64,000 bases of DNA from SZUA-430 sp964638635 (GTDB lineage: Bacteria; Pseudomonadota; Alphaproteobacteria; Micropepsales; Micropepsaceae): the NCBI GenBank assembly GCA_964638635.1, contig CAZXAQ010000010.1, positions 1 to 64,000 on the forward strand. Direction: 5' to 3'. The notes below the pieces were generated by a model, which was not told where the DNA came from, did no database searches, and worked only from the letters and a program-made list of their open reading frames with translations. This document shows positions 35,675 to 44,851 of this stretch, in pieces. A program made the translations under genes and the position numbers. Every line of letters begins with the position of its first letter. Position 1 is the first letter of the stretch.

Positions 35675-36373
35675 CTATCGGTTGTTGTTGCCGCCGCCGC
35701 CGGACGAACCGGCACCGTCGCCGCCGCCGGTTCCGCCATCGGCACCGTGGTTCTGCTGGCCGAACGGATTGAGGCCGTAATCCACAGCTTCATCCCCAGC
35801 GCTCCAATCCTTGTTCTCGGGCTGCCCGACCTTGCCGCCTTGAACCTTGACCATGTCGCCTTCGCCCATCGGCGTCGTCTTGCCGTCGCCGTCAAGGATG
35901 AACCCCTGCCCATGCTCGAAGAAGATAACCTCGTTCCCGGCGCCGTCGGATTTGATCTTCACGGAGGTACCGCGGATACCGATCGTGACCGACGGCGTCT
36001 GCAAACGCACCTGGTCTTTTGGCATGGAGCCCGACACGAAGCGGAACAACCCGCGCGTCATCTTCAGGGTCTGGTTCCCAGCACCTTGCCCAGCACCGAA
36101 CACATAGTTGTCGACCACCACGGTCGAGGCCGACCCAAGCGTCAACCGGCTGCCGTCCGTGAACGTCACTTCAAGCGCACCAGAGGGGACAGTCTCAAGG
36201 CGCGCGTTCCGCACCACCGGGTTCAACCGGTAAAGCGGCGCACGCCCCGCCTGCGGCGGCGTCTGATAGGCGTAACGCTGCACCCGGGTCGCGGAGCCGA
36301 CATTGTCGGCCGATGCAATGGAGACGAACCCGGCAAACGCCGACACAAGAGACGCCGCAACCAAAATGCGCAT
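35675..36373 (-). CDS. FecR-domain exported protein
   Basis: A 232-residue protein with a signal peptide (residues 1-22, ending SASA-like) and a FecR domain: LEVTFTDGSRLTLGSASTVVVDNYVF and TPSVTIGIRGTSVKI. FecR domains bind ligands or signal across the envelope; a plain secreted FecR protein without a membrane anchor often acts in cell-surface sensing. The C-terminus is a low-complexity GGTGGGDGAGSSGGGG tail. It is divergent from the HTH gene by 296 bases. Confidence 0.85.
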   Translation of the reverse strand: MRILVAASLVSAFAGFVSIASADNVGSATRVQRYAYQTPPQAGRAPLYRLNPVVRNARLETVPSGALEVTFTDGSRLTLGSASTVVVDNYVFGAGQGAGNQTLKMTRGLFRFVSGSMPKDQVRLQTPSVTIGIRGTSVKIKSDGAGNEVIFFEHGQGFILDGDGKTTPMGEGDMVKVQGGKVGQPENKDWSAGDEAVDYGLNPFGQQNHGADGGTGGGDGAGSSGGGGNNNR

Positions 36374-36669
36374 GGAACAAGGCCCCTATCGTTAGACAAA
36401 AGGGCAGCAGCCGCCAGACGGCGGCCCCTGCCCCCATTGAGTCGCAAATTTAGGCGTTTGCCCGGCCCGCCGCAATGTCCGGCATGCACCCGATATGACA
36501 GGCGTTACACCGTTTACCGCTTGAAATCGTTACAAAACGCTGTCCGCAAGGTCCGGCGCACGCCGTGCGCGCATCCAACCGCTTCCGGCAGTAGAGAGCG
36601 CCCCCCACCCGTGTTATCGTCCGTGCACTGATTTGTTCGGTTGCGATCCGTGTACGGAAGGATCGTCCC
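36374..36669. other. Divergent intergenic region, FecR / HTH genes
   Basis: About 300 bases with no gene. It includes the inverted repeat at 36644-36665 just before the HTH start. No other clear repeat or terminator was found. Confidence 0.4.
36644..36665. promoter_or_regulatory. Inverted repeat before the small HTH gene
   Basis: CGATCC (36644-36649) and GGATCG (36660-36665) form a perfect inverted repeat, with a nested near-palindrome TCCGTGTACGGA. It ends four bases before the ATG and overlaps the place of the ribosome site, so binding by the encoded HTH protein could shut off its own translation or transcription. Confidence 0.4.
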
Positions 36670-36933
36670 ATGAAGGGGCACGAGTTCAAACGCTGGCGAA
36701 AGAGCCTCGACCTCTCTCAGAACGAGGCGGCTGAGGCCTTAGGCCTGAAACGTCGCGTTGTGCAGTACTACGAGAAGGGCAAACGCGACGGCGACGCGGT
36801 TAAGATTCCGCGCTCGGTTCGCTTGGCCTGCTACGCGATCAGCCAGGGGGTCATGGACTATCATGGCCCCGAAGCCTCGCGCCGCGCGAAGAGGAAAACT
36901 GCCCACGCGGCCGACATTCAGCCCGCCACCTAA
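36670..36933 (+). CDS. Small XRE-type HTH regulator
   Basis: An 87-residue protein whose N-terminal 60 residues (FKRWRKSLDLSQNEAAEALGLKRRVVQYYEKGKR) form an XRE helix-turn-helix. The rest is a short basic tail. It could repress its own promoter through the inverted repeat immediately before its start. The stop shares CTAA with the convergent histidine-kinase gene. Confidence 0.85.
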   Translation: MKGHEFKRWRKSLDLSQNEAAEALGLKRRVVQYYEKGKRDGDAVKIPRSVRLACYAISQGVMDYHGPEASRRAKRKTAHAADIQPAT

Positions 36934-38345
36934 AGAACGACGGACGGCAGATCGAGTTCGGCCGACAACCCGCCTGCTTCCGCACGCCCCAGCGTCAAAC
37001 TCCCGCCATAGAGCGCAGCAATCTCTTTGACGATCCCAAGCCCAAGACCCGATCCGGGCTTCGTTTCGTCCAACCGTTCGCCGCGTTCGATCACACGCTT
37101 CTTCTGCTCGTCGGTCAGCCCCGGTCCGTCGTCGCTGACGACGACACGCAGTCGGCCGGGTTTGCCGGCCGCCACTGTCACCGTCACCTCGCCCTCGGCC
37201 CACTTGCACGCGTTGTCGAGCAAGTTGCCGATCATCTCCTCGATGTCCGACCTATCGCCGCGGAAGTACAAACCTTCGGGACACTGCTTTTCCACGTGAA
37301 TGCCGCGCGGCGCGTAAATCTTGTTCAACGCCCGTGTCAGATCGGAGATCACGGGGGCAAGCTCCGTGCGCGCACCGATCACCTTCGCCGACGCAACCGC
37401 CCGCGCGCGCGCCAAATAATGATCGACCTGCCGCCGCATCGTTTGCACCTGCCGTGAGACGGTCTCGGCGAGAGGTCCGGTTTGTCCCTGCACTTCGTTC
37501 GCAAGCACGCTCAGCGGTGTCTTTAGAAAGTGCGCCAGATTGCCGACATGCGTGCGCGCCCGCGAAACGACTTCGGCGTTGTGAGCTACAAGCGCGTTCA
37601 GCTCGTCCGCCAACGGTTCGATCTCGGCCGGAAACGGCCCTTCAAGCTTGTCCGCGCGTCCTTCGCGGATGTCGGCCAGCGCTTTGGAGACGCGATCGAG
37701 CGGCGCAAGGCCCCAGCGCACCTGTAAGATCATTGCCCCGATGAGACCCGCACCCAGAATAACGATCGACCAGAATAGTGTGTTGTTGAAGCTTGCGACG
37801 TCTGCCTCAACGTCCTTCAAATCGGCGGCGACCATGATCCGAAACCTGTTGTCGCCGGTCGCGCATTTCTGTCCCTCTTCGGTCTCATCCGGTGAGGGCA
37901 GAGACACGATGCGCTCGGCATATCGCAAATTCTGCTTCTTTGGGCCGATGACATGGCCCATGCGAACCGCGCTCGTGGCTACCGGATCAAGCTTCAGCCA
38001 CTGATCGAAAAGCGATCGTGAGTTCCTGAGCGGCTTAGGCGGGGTTCCTGTCGAACTGATCTGCCAGTACCAGCCCGAGAACGGGTTCATAAACCGGTCG
38101 ACGACAAGCGGCCGCGGCATTACGATCGTCCCATCGCAGTCGAGTTCGGCCACCGCGACGACCCGCTCTAGATCGGCAAGAAGTCCGTTGTCGAAACTGC
38201 GCTCGGCCGACTGGCGGAACACGCGCGACAGCACCAGAACGCCGGCGAGCAGCCCTAGGATGCTCCACACCGCCGCAAGGGCGCCAAGCCGGAAAGCGAG
38301 AGAGTTAGTGCGCAGCATCGGCGTCGGTATCGGCAGCTCCTTCAT
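36930..38345 (-). CDS. Sensor histidine kinase, OmpR-linked (PhoQ-like)
   Basis: A 471-residue membrane sensor kinase. Two membrane segments (near residues 20-43 and 190-210) bracket a periplasmic domain of about 140 residues with CDGTIVMPRPLV. HAMP is followed by the phosphoacceptor region NLAHFLKTPLSVLANE and the ATP-binding boxes NLLDNACKW, DDGPGL and GSGLGLGIVKEI. It partners the response regulator whose stop it overlaps. The start at 38345 is one choice; MLRTNSLAF at 38318 also fits, neither having a clear ribosome site. The signal is unknown. Confidence 0.9.
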   Translation of the reverse strand: MKELPIPTPMLRTNSLAFRLGALAAVWSILGLLAGVLVLSRVFRQSAERSFDNGLLADLERVVAVAELDCDGTIVMPRPLVVDRFMNPFSGWYWQISSTGTPPKPLRNSRSLFDQWLKLDPVATSAVRMGHVIGPKKQNLRYAERIVSLPSPDETEEGQKCATGDNRFRIMVAADLKDVEADVASFNNTLFWSIVILGAGLIGAMILQVRWGLAPLDRVSKALADIREGRADKLEGPFPAEIEPLADELNALVAHNAEVVSRARTHVGNLAHFLKTPLSVLANEVQGQTGPLAETVSRQVQTMRRQVDHYLARARAVASAKVIGARTELAPVISDLTRALNKIYAPRGIHVEKQCPEGLYFRGDRSDIEEMIGNLLDNACKWAEGEVTVTVAAGKPGRLRVVVSDDGPGLTDEQKKRVIERGERLDETKPGSGLGLGIVKEIAALYGGSLTLGRAEAGGLSAELDLPSVVL

Positions 38346-38994
38346 CGAGCTTATAGCCGAGACCGCGCATCGTATGAATGACGTTCACGCCAAGTTTCTT
38401 GCGCAACCGCCCCACGAAAACCTCGATCGTATTCGAATCCCGGTCGAAATCCTGATCATAAAGATGCTCAACCAACTCGCCGCGCGAAACGACGCGGCCT
38501 TTGTGATGACCGAGATAGGCGAGCAGCCGGTACTCGAGCGAGGTTAACTTCACCGGATTGCCCTGCACCGTCACCCGCGCAGCACGCGTATCGATCCGCA
38601 AGGGACCACACTCGATGTCCGACGATGCCAAGCCCGCCCCGCGGCGCAACAGCGTGCGAACGCGCGCGAGCACTTCCTCCGTATAGAACGGCTTGGCAAC
38701 GTAGTCGTCGGCACCGGCATCGAGGCCCGCAACCTTGTCCGCCCAGCGATCGCGCGCGGTCAGAATCAACACCGGCATCGCGCGGCCGGCCTTACGCCAT
38801 TTCTCAAGCACTGTGAGGCCGTCCATCTCCGGCAAGCCGAGATCCAAGATCACGGCATCGTACGGCTCGGTGTCGCCGAGGAAGTGTCCTTCCTCGCCGT
38901 CACTCGCCGTATCGACGACATAGCCTTGATCGCGCAGTGCGCTGGCCAACAGGCGCTGCAAATCGGGATCGTCTTCGACTACGAGAATGCGCAT
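38305..38994 (-). CDS. OmpR-family response regulator
   Basis: A 229-residue regulator. The receiver has the acidic pocket EDD at the start, phosphoacceptor D in VILDLGLPEMDG, T in ILTARD and K in AKPF. The C-terminal winged helix (ITSLEYRLLAYLGHHKGRVVSRGELVEHLYD) binds DNA. It is immediately upstream of the kinase, and 15 bases downstream of the PepSY protein, giving the order PepSY-regulator-kinase in one transcript. Confidence 0.94.
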   Translation of the reverse strand: MRILVVEDDPDLQRLLASALRDQGYVVDTASDGEEGHFLGDTEPYDAVILDLGLPEMDGLTVLEKWRKAGRAMPVLILTARDRWADKVAGLDAGADDYVAKPFYTEEVLARVRTLLRRGAGLASSDIECGPLRIDTRAARVTVQGNPVKLTSLEYRLLAYLGHHKGRVVSRGELVEHLYDQDFDRDSNTIEVFVGRLRKKLGVNVIHTMRGLGYKLDEGAADTDADAAH

Positions 38995-39009
38995 TGCTTC
39001 CCTGTTCCG

Positions 39010-39384
39010 TCAGCCACGATGACCAAGAACCTGACCGGTCTGGGCGTCGGCAAACACGATAAGCACACGCCCGTCCGGGGTCAGCCATTTAATGCGGTAA
39101 ATCCACCGACCGTCGCGTTGAAACGGTCCGTCGACAGCGAGATGGTGGCCCGGAAACTGGGCTGCCACATTGCCGAGAACGACTTCAAGCGGTGCCAGTT
39201 GCACCGGTCCGTTCTGGGGGCCGCCGCCAAAGGGCCCGCGACCGCGCCAGCGCCCACCGTCCTGGGCCACGAGAACGCCCGCGTCGCCCGAAGGCGCCGC
39301 CGCGCGCGCAGCGTCAGCCAGGGCCGGAAGGGCCAAAGCTGCCGCCAGAACGGCAATCACAAGGGGGCGCACGACGCTAAACAT
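39010..39384 (-). CDS. Exported PepSY-like protein, two-component operon
   Basis: A 124-residue protein with a signal peptide (residues 1-26, ALADAARA region) and, after a glycine/proline-rich linker, a PepSY-type domain ending WIYRIKWLTPDGRVLIVFADAQTGQVLGHRG. PepSY domains bind small ligands or inhibit peptidases and are often near PhoPQ-type systems. It lies first in the operon with the regulator and kinase, so it may tune the sensor's periplasmic domain. Confidence 0.78.
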   Translation of the reverse strand: MFSVVRPLVIAVLAAALALPALADAARAAAPSGDAGVLVAQDGGRWRGRGPFGGGPQNGPVQLAPLEVVLGNVAAQFPGHHLAVDGPFQRDGRWIYRIKWLTPDGRVLIVFADAQTGQVLGHRG

Positions 39385-39511
39385 GCCCGTATAGATAGGT
39401 ACCGCTCACTGAACCCTGAATGAATGCGCCATCCAGACCACGTTCAGACTGGCCAAAGCAATATGCGCATCAAGGGTTGGCTAACCACCCGGATCGAACA
39501 GGAGATTTCGA

Positions 39512-39976
39512 ATGCGCAAACTTGTGACAGCTGCCGCAGCCGCCGTGGCGTTGACTTTGGGCCTGGCTGCCCCGGCCTTCGCCGACCACAACGAATACAA
39601 CAATTATCCTTATCAGGGCGGTTACAACCAACCAAATCAAAACCCATATGCCGACGACGACTATCGCTATCCGCAGGATGGCCGTTACGACCGTCGCTAT
39701 TACGACCGCTACGAATTCGACCGCCAGAACGGCAACTTCGACAGGTGGGAACGCGGCTGGGGCGACTACGGCTACAACCAGTACCGCTATCAACGCCCGC
39801 TGAACTTCCGTCAGCTCGCGCCGCGCTTGGCCGCACAGGGCTACTACGGGGTGCGAAAGGTGAAGAGGGATCGCTGGGGTGCCTACCGTGCGTTTGCGTT
39901 CACCCAACGCGGGCGCCCGGTGATGTTGCGTATTAACCCCTACACCGGCCGCGTGATCGACGTCCGCTACATCTAA
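39512..39976 (+). CDS. Exported Tyr/Asp/Arg-rich protein with PepSY-like C-terminus
   Basis: A 154-residue protein with a signal peptide (cleavage after AFA, about residue 24), then an unusual region of tyrosine-, asparagine-, aspartate- and arginine-rich sequence (RYDRRYYDRYEFDRQ) and a C-terminal domain QGYYGVRKVKRDRWGAYRAFAFTQRGRPVMLRINPYTGRVI, which resembles a short PepSY domain. It is divergent from the PepSY/two-component operon, 127 bases away, and may be one of its targets. A good hairpin follows. Confidence 0.75.
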   Translation: MRKLVTAAAAAVALTLGLAAPAFADHNEYNNYPYQGGYNQPNQNPYADDDYRYPQDGRYDRRYYDRYEFDRQNGNFDRWERGWGDYGYNQYRYQRPLNFRQLAPRLAAQGYYGVRKVKRDRWGAYRAFAFTQRGRPVMLRINPYTGRVIDVRYI

Positions 39977-39998
39977 AGATCAAGACAACGTGATTGCG

Positions 39999-40024
39999 AA
40001 CGCCGGGTGGAAATGCCCGGCGTT
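39999..40024 (+). terminator. Intrinsic terminator after the PepSY-like gene
   Basis: AACGCCGGG (39999-40007) and CCCGGCGTT (40016-40024) form a perfect nine-base stem with an eight-base loop, followed by TTGCTTT. It sits between two convergent genes and is likely to stop both. Confidence 0.75.
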
Positions 40025-40031
40025 TTGCTTT

Positions 40032-41057
40032 CTACGCCGTCATTGACGGCCAATAGGCCTCTGCGCCGGCCGCACATGATTCGCGACCGAGTCGCTCCGC
40101 CCAGAATGCGTCCGCGCCGAACTCCGCGCGCCACGAATAGAGGCGGCGCGTCGCAAAGTGCAGCGAGTGCTCCTTCGTAATGCCGATCGCGCCATGCACC
40201 TGATGCGCGATCGACGCCGCGACGCCGGCCGCATCGCCCGCGCGCACTTTGGCAATGGCAGCCGAGCGTTGCCGCCGTGTCTCGCTCTCAAGATCGCCAA
40301 ACGCCGCGTCGGCAGCCATTCCGGTGGCGGCCGCATGGCCCGCAAGCACGGCAAGCTGTTGCTGAATCGCTTGGAACGCCGCGATCGGCTTGCCGAACTG
40401 GACGCGCGTGCGCGCGTACTCGACCGTCTGCATCAAGATCCGCTCGAGCGCGCCGGCCATCAGTTGCGCACGCACGGCTGCACCGTAAGCAAGCAGATCG
40501 TTGCCCGAAACGCCCGCCACCGTCGTGCCTGCCGTGTCGGCAAACGTGAGGTCGTCGCGCGGCTCGCCGGCGACATTCGTGCCTTCCGACAGCTTGCCGC
40601 GGCGCACCGCGATCAACACCGCCTCGCCGCTGTCCGGCGCGCTCAACAGAACGTTCGCCGCATGCCGCGCGTACGGCACGCGAACCGCACGGCCCTTCAA
40701 ATGCGCGTGATCGCCGTGGGTATGCGTGTGCCCCTCCAGCACCCCGATGCTGATCGGCCCGCGCGGCAGCTTCACCTTGCGCTGAGCCAAGAGGGCCCGC
40801 GCCACGATCGTCTCGCCAAGCGGGATCGGCGCAACATGGCGCCCCGCGGCACGCAGCAGCACGGCGGTGTTGGCGGCACGCTCCGCCGGTGGCGTATCGG
40901 CGTCGGCCAACGTGTCCAGAAACCCCGCCTCTTCGACAGCGTCCCACAACGCCTCCGGCCACTCGCCTTTCTCGACGGCGTTGAGCACATTGACAGTCAC
41001 ATGCTGTGCGAACAGGCGATGCGCAGCGTCGTGGATGAGGTTCGCGGTCTCGCTCAT
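40032..41057 (-). CDS. Acyl-CoA dehydrogenase family protein, short form
   Basis: A 341-residue member of the acyl-CoA dehydrogenase family. It keeps the C-terminal helical bundle (RVQFGKPIAAFQAIQQQLA) and HQVHGAIGITKEHSLH, but the usual N-terminal and FAD middle parts are shortened and diverged. Such short subunits form heteromers with a full-length partner, as in steroid side-chain degradation enzymes. The partner lies directly upstream with a four-base spacing. Confidence 0.83.
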   Translation of the reverse strand: MSETANLIHDAAHRLFAQHVTVNVLNAVEKGEWPEALWDAVEEAGFLDTLADADTPPAERAANTAVLLRAAGRHVAPIPLGETIVARALLAQRKVKLPRGPISIGVLEGHTHTHGDHAHLKGRAVRVPYARHAANVLLSAPDSGEAVLIAVRRGKLSEGTNVAGEPRDDLTFADTAGTTVAGVSGNDLLAYGAAVRAQLMAGALERILMQTVEYARTRVQFGKPIAAFQAIQQQLAVLAGHAAATGMAADAAFGDLESETRRQRSAAIAKVRAGDAAGVAASIAHQVHGAIGITKEHSLHFATRRLYSWRAEFGADAFWAERLGRESCAAGAEAYWPSMTA

Positions 41058-41061
41058 GACG

Positions 41062-42225
41062 TCACCTCAACCCCAAACCGCGTGCGATGATCCCGCGCAA
41101 GATCTCGCGGGTGCCGCCGCGCAGCGAAAACGACGGCGCGACCTGCGTGAGATAGGCTTGCACGCGCCTCAACGCATCTTCGGACGCAAGCGAAGGCTCC
41201 ACCCCGAAGAGATCGTGCGCGATCTCCGGAATATCCTGCTCGAACACCGCACCGACGTCCTTCACCAGCGCCGCCTCGAGCGCCGGATTGGCGCCGCGCT
41301 GCAGCTGCGTCGCGACCGACACCGACAACTTCCGCAGCGCGTGCAGCCGCGCCGTCAACCGCCCGATCGCAATCGCCGCCCGTTCCGACGGATTGGTTCC
41401 AGCGGCTGCGATCACGTGTTTCAGCAGAACCATGCTCGACAAAAACCGCTCCGGCCCCGACCGTTCATAAGCAAGTTCGGCCGTCACCTGAGCCCATCCC
41501 TGCCCTTCGGCGCCGATGACGGCATCGAGCGGCAACGGCGCGTCGTCGAACACCACTTCGTTGAAGTGCTCATGGCCGGTGAGGTCCGCGATCGGCCGGA
41601 TATGAATGCCGGGACCCTTGAGATCGACGAGAAACTGCGTGAGCCCCATCTGCCGCTGATCCGCGCCGTCGCCCGTCCGGAACAATGCGATCATGTAGTG
41701 CGAGCGATGCGCGCCCGAACTCCAAAGCTTCGTGCCGCGCACCCGCCAACCGTCGTTCGTGCGAGTCGCCCGCGTGCGCACGCTCGCCAAGTCGGAACCG
41801 GAATCCGGCTCGCTCATCCCGATCGAGAAATAGGTTTCGCCCTTGGCAATCCCCGGCAGCACGCGCCGGCGTTGTTCCTCGGTGCCGAACTTCAGCAGCA
41901 ACGGTCCGCTCTGCCGGTCCGCGACCCAATGCGCGGCCACCGGCGCGCCCGCCGCAAGCACCTCTTCGGTGACGACGTAACGCTCGAGCGCCGAACGCTC
42001 GTGCCCGCCATAGGCCTTGGGCCAGGTGAGACCGATAAACCCGCGCGCGCCGAGCTTGCGGCTGAACTCGGGATTGAACCCGCTCCACGACTGCGCCTTG
42101 AGCTCAGGCGCAAGGTTGCCGAGTTCGCGGGAAAGAAACTCGCGCACCTCGCCGCGAAGCCGTTCGGCCTCCGGCGGCAAAGCTGCAAGCTGAAATTGAA
42201 AGGGAAGCGGTTGAGCAAGGTCCAT
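41062..42225 (-). CDS. Acyl-CoA dehydrogenase family protein, long form
   Basis: A 387-residue acyl-CoA dehydrogenase. FSIGMSEPDSGSDLASVRTRA is the FAD and substrate segment of the middle domain, KLWSSGAHRSHYMI and AYERSGPERFLSSM continue the fold, and SLRGGTREILRGIIARGLG is the C-terminus. It and the short form share an operon, so they may form an alpha/beta heteromer of the type seen in cholesterol or bile-acid degradation; this is inferred from pairing only. ATG 42225 is chosen over GTG 42234. Confidence 0.87.
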   Translation of the reverse strand: MDLAQPLPFQFQLAALPPEAERLRGEVREFLSRELGNLAPELKAQSWSGFNPEFSRKLGARGFIGLTWPKAYGGHERSALERYVVTEEVLAAGAPVAAHWVADRQSGPLLLKFGTEEQRRRVLPGIAKGETYFSIGMSEPDSGSDLASVRTRATRTNDGWRVRGTKLWSSGAHRSHYMIALFRTGDGADQRQMGLTQFLVDLKGPGIHIRPIADLTGHEHFNEVVFDDAPLPLDAVIGAEGQGWAQVTAELAYERSGPERFLSSMVLLKHVIAAAGTNPSERAAIAIGRLTARLHALRKLSVSVATQLQRGANPALEAALVKDVGAVFEQDIPEIAHDLFGVEPSLASEDALRRVQAYLTQVAPSFSLRGGTREILRGIIARGLGLR

Positions 42226-42280
42226 GGCCGCCACTATGGCGCACCGCGACGCACTCGCTCAACCGGCTTGAGATAGGGGC

Positions 42281-42397
42281 CTAGAGACCCAGTTTCCGTT
42301 CCATCAAACGGCGGCGGCGCGCCGACCGGTCGCGAACGAGGAAGCCGGTTACGAACCCGGCCCCGATGATGAAGCTTGCGATAATCAGCGCGTCCAT
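42281..42397 (-). CDS. 38-residue membrane microprotein
   Basis: An open frame of 38 codons: a membrane segment ALIIASFIIGAGFVTGFLV followed by a basic tail RDRSARRRRLMERKLGL. GAGGA lies eight bases before the ATG, inside the end of the gene at 42385-42543, whose last 13 bases it overlaps. The overlap and ribosome site make a real coding pair likely. No family is recognised. Confidence 0.55.
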   Translation of the reverse strand: MDALIIASFIIGAGFVTGFLVRDRSARRRRLMERKLGL

Positions 42398-42543
42398 ACC
42401 GGATCCTCACGATAGTCGAAGTCGCGCAACGACGACATCGGCCGGTAACGCGACCCGCGCTTTTGGGAACCGAGTGCCCTCAACCCGAAACCCGCTGCGT
42501 AACCGATTCCAAACAACACCCCCACCGCGAAGAACAAATCCAT
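42385..42543 (-). CDS. 52-residue membrane microprotein
   Basis: An open frame of 52 codons that begins MDLFFAVGVLFGIGYAAGFG, a likely membrane segment, and has a basic soluble tail ending DYREDPVWTR. GGAG lies nine bases before the ATG. The next frame overlaps its end, giving a two-gene transcript of micro-membrane-proteins. The function is unknown; the similar layout suggests that both act together. Confidence 0.55.
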   Translation of the reverse strand: MDLFFAVGVLFGIGYAAGFGLRALGSQKRGSRYRPMSSLRDFDYREDPVWTR

Positions 42544-42751
42544 GTACCTACTCCGTCAACTTCGGATTTTGCGGCGGCACCAACCTGATTGCAGTGACGT
42601 GTGACACACGAACATCACTACGATCAGAAACGCCAACAGCGCACTTGACACTGCTTCATCGCTTATGAGCGCGAAGTGATTTGCGGTCAACTGCTGAATC
42701 GACAGAGGCGCGAGGAATTTTTTCGTTCACGCGATTCGAGTGCGCGCAGAA

Positions 42752-44713
42752 TTAATTTTTCCATGCACAAAAGTTGTGAGCACCGATCGAGTGCGCGCCC
42801 AGCACGTACCGCGCGTTCGCATCGGCAGGTGACGTTTGCGAATCGATTCCGAAGTTGAACGCGAACGTCACGTCGCCGCGGCGGCGCACGCGAACGTCCA
42901 TCGGCAACATCATTGATGCAACGCCTGATTCGTCCAACACGCGTTGCACAACGTCCGATGCGAGTTCCCGCGTCGGCCAAGCGGCGAGGTACAACCGGTT
43001 CGCGTTGCGCACGAGCGCAGGCATGCCGTTCGCGAACCGCCCGACAACATCTCCACTGGGTGATTCGACAGTCTCAACCCACGTGCCACACTCATACCTG
43101 CGGTTGCCGACCGAAACCTCGCGTGTAACGCCCGGACGCAAGCTCTCCACCCGCGGAATCTTAATCGGAAGGATGCTTTGCAGCGGACCCGGCGGCAGGT
43201 TGCCGGGGATCTGAAAGCTCTCCGTCTTCGCGCCCGTGCGAATGCCGAACACCGTGAGACCGTCGCAATCGGTGAACGCTTGAATCGCTCGTTCACTGAT
43301 ATGAGGCAGGCTCGGCACGAACACGGCGCGATAACCCTTCAGCGAATGGCCCGGCGGGACGATGTCGACGTCGACGCCCCGTTGGCGCAGCGCCGTGTAC
43401 CAAGTGAACACCAACGCTAGGTAGCTGAACGACCGTCCTTGCGGTTGAATTGCGTGCATCCAAGAGGCGTCGTAGTCGAACACCAACGCGACCGGCGCTT
43501 GGCGTACCGGCGCCGCCGCAACGCTACGCCACCAATCGGCGTCAAGCTCCTTCGCAACCACCCTCGCTTCTTGCCCGCCGACATCGAGCACGTTGTCCGG
43601 CCGGTTCAATCCCGCATGCATCTGCTCCTGCGCGAACGGTGCCTGCCGCCAACGGAAGAAGCTTACGACCTCAGCCCCATGCGCGAGTGCTTCCCACGCC
43701 CACAGCCGCACCATCCCCGGCGCAGGTCCGGGGTTCCACAGCGCCCAGTTCACCGGTCCGGGCTGTTGCTCCATCACCCAGAAGCGCCCACGCCCGACGC
43801 CGCGATAAAGGTCGTGATGAAACGCCGAGATGTCCGGATGCCCTGTCGCGGCATAGCGAATCCGCTCTGCCTCCGTGAACCCGGTCATCGGCAAACTGTC
43901 GGTAAAGCCCAGCGGATAGGAATCCCAACTGGCCAGGTCCAACGTCTCGCACGTCTTGAAGTGGTCGAAGTCGAGGAACGCACCCATGAAGTTGTGGGTC
44001 ACGAACCGCCCCGGCGAATGCCGCCGGATGATCTCAACCTGCTCCGCGTTGAAGCTCGCCACCTGATCCGACGAGAAACGGAAGAAGTCGAGCCGGTGAA
44101 TCGGATTGAGCTCCGTCACTGCCGCCATCGGCAGGTCGATCTCGTCGAACGAACGATACTCCATGCTCCAGAAACGGTTGCCCCACGCCGCGTTCAGCGC
44201 GCCGACGTCGCCGTACCGCGCCGCGAGCCACCGCTGAAACGCACGCTCGGCATCAGCCGAATACGAACGGACGGTATCGTGACACCCATACTCATTGTCC
44301 GTCTGCCACCCGGCGACCCCATCATGCCGCCCATAACGCTGCGCGACCGCTTCGGTGATCCGCCGGCTCTCGCCCCGATAGGTCCGGCTGGAGAAGCAAT
44401 AGTGCCGCCGCGATCCGAATCGCCGGACCTGGCCGTGATGGTCGACCGGCAAGACGTCCGGATACCGGTCGACGAGCCACTTCGGGGGCGTCGCCGTCGG
44501 TGTGCCCATCACGATCTTGAGACCGGCCTTTCCCAGCGTCTCGACCGCCCGGTCGAGCCAGGCCCAGCTAAAGCTGCCAGGGGTGGGCTCGATGGCGCTC
44601 CAGGCAAACTCGCCGATGCGCACATACTTCAGCCCCAAATCCGCCATGCGCCGGGCGTCATCGGCCCACATATTTTCGGGCCACTGCTCAGGGTAGTAAC
44701 AAACGCCAAGCAT
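42752..44713 (-). CDS. Beta-galactosidase, glycoside hydrolase family 42
   Basis: A 653-residue cytoplasmic enzyme. The barrel starts LGVCYYPEQWPENMWADDARRM; the acid/base glutamate lies in WQTDNEYG and the nucleophile in FWVMEQQPGPVNW, as in GH42. Then follow the trimerisation and C-terminal beta domains. It would hydrolyse beta-galactosides, though no sugar transporter, regulator or galactose pathway is linked. The start at 44713 has no strong ribosome site. It is divergent from the PBP gene. Confidence 0.9.
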   Translation of the reverse strand: MLGVCYYPEQWPENMWADDARRMADLGLKYVRIGEFAWSAIEPTPGSFSWAWLDRAVETLGKAGLKIVMGTPTATPPKWLVDRYPDVLPVDHHGQVRRFGSRRHYCFSSRTYRGESRRITEAVAQRYGRHDGVAGWQTDNEYGCHDTVRSYSADAERAFQRWLAARYGDVGALNAAWGNRFWSMEYRSFDEIDLPMAAVTELNPIHRLDFFRFSSDQVASFNAEQVEIIRRHSPGRFVTHNFMGAFLDFDHFKTCETLDLASWDSYPLGFTDSLPMTGFTEAERIRYAATGHPDISAFHHDLYRGVGRGRFWVMEQQPGPVNWALWNPGPAPGMVRLWAWEALAHGAEVVSFFRWRQAPFAQEQMHAGLNRPDNVLDVGGQEARVVAKELDADWWRSVAAAPVRQAPVALVFDYDASWMHAIQPQGRSFSYLALVFTWYTALRQRGVDVDIVPPGHSLKGYRAVFVPSLPHISERAIQAFTDCDGLTVFGIRTGAKTESFQIPGNLPPGPLQSILPIKIPRVESLRPGVTREVSVGNRRYECGTWVETVESPSGDVVGRFANGMPALVRNANRLYLAAWPTRELASDVVQRVLDESGVASMMLPMDVRVRRRGDVTFAFNFGIDSQTSPADANARYVLGAHSIGAHNFCAWKN

Positions 44714-44851
44714 GAACGTTCCTTAATCAAACACGGCCGCAATCTCGCCCAACCGCGGGGTGAGTGACAATGGCACCTAGAAGGTGACTTGCCCCGGTGG
44801 AAGAATAGCGGCGTCAAACGAATGAGGCGGGGTTCGCCCCGGCTGGACAGT

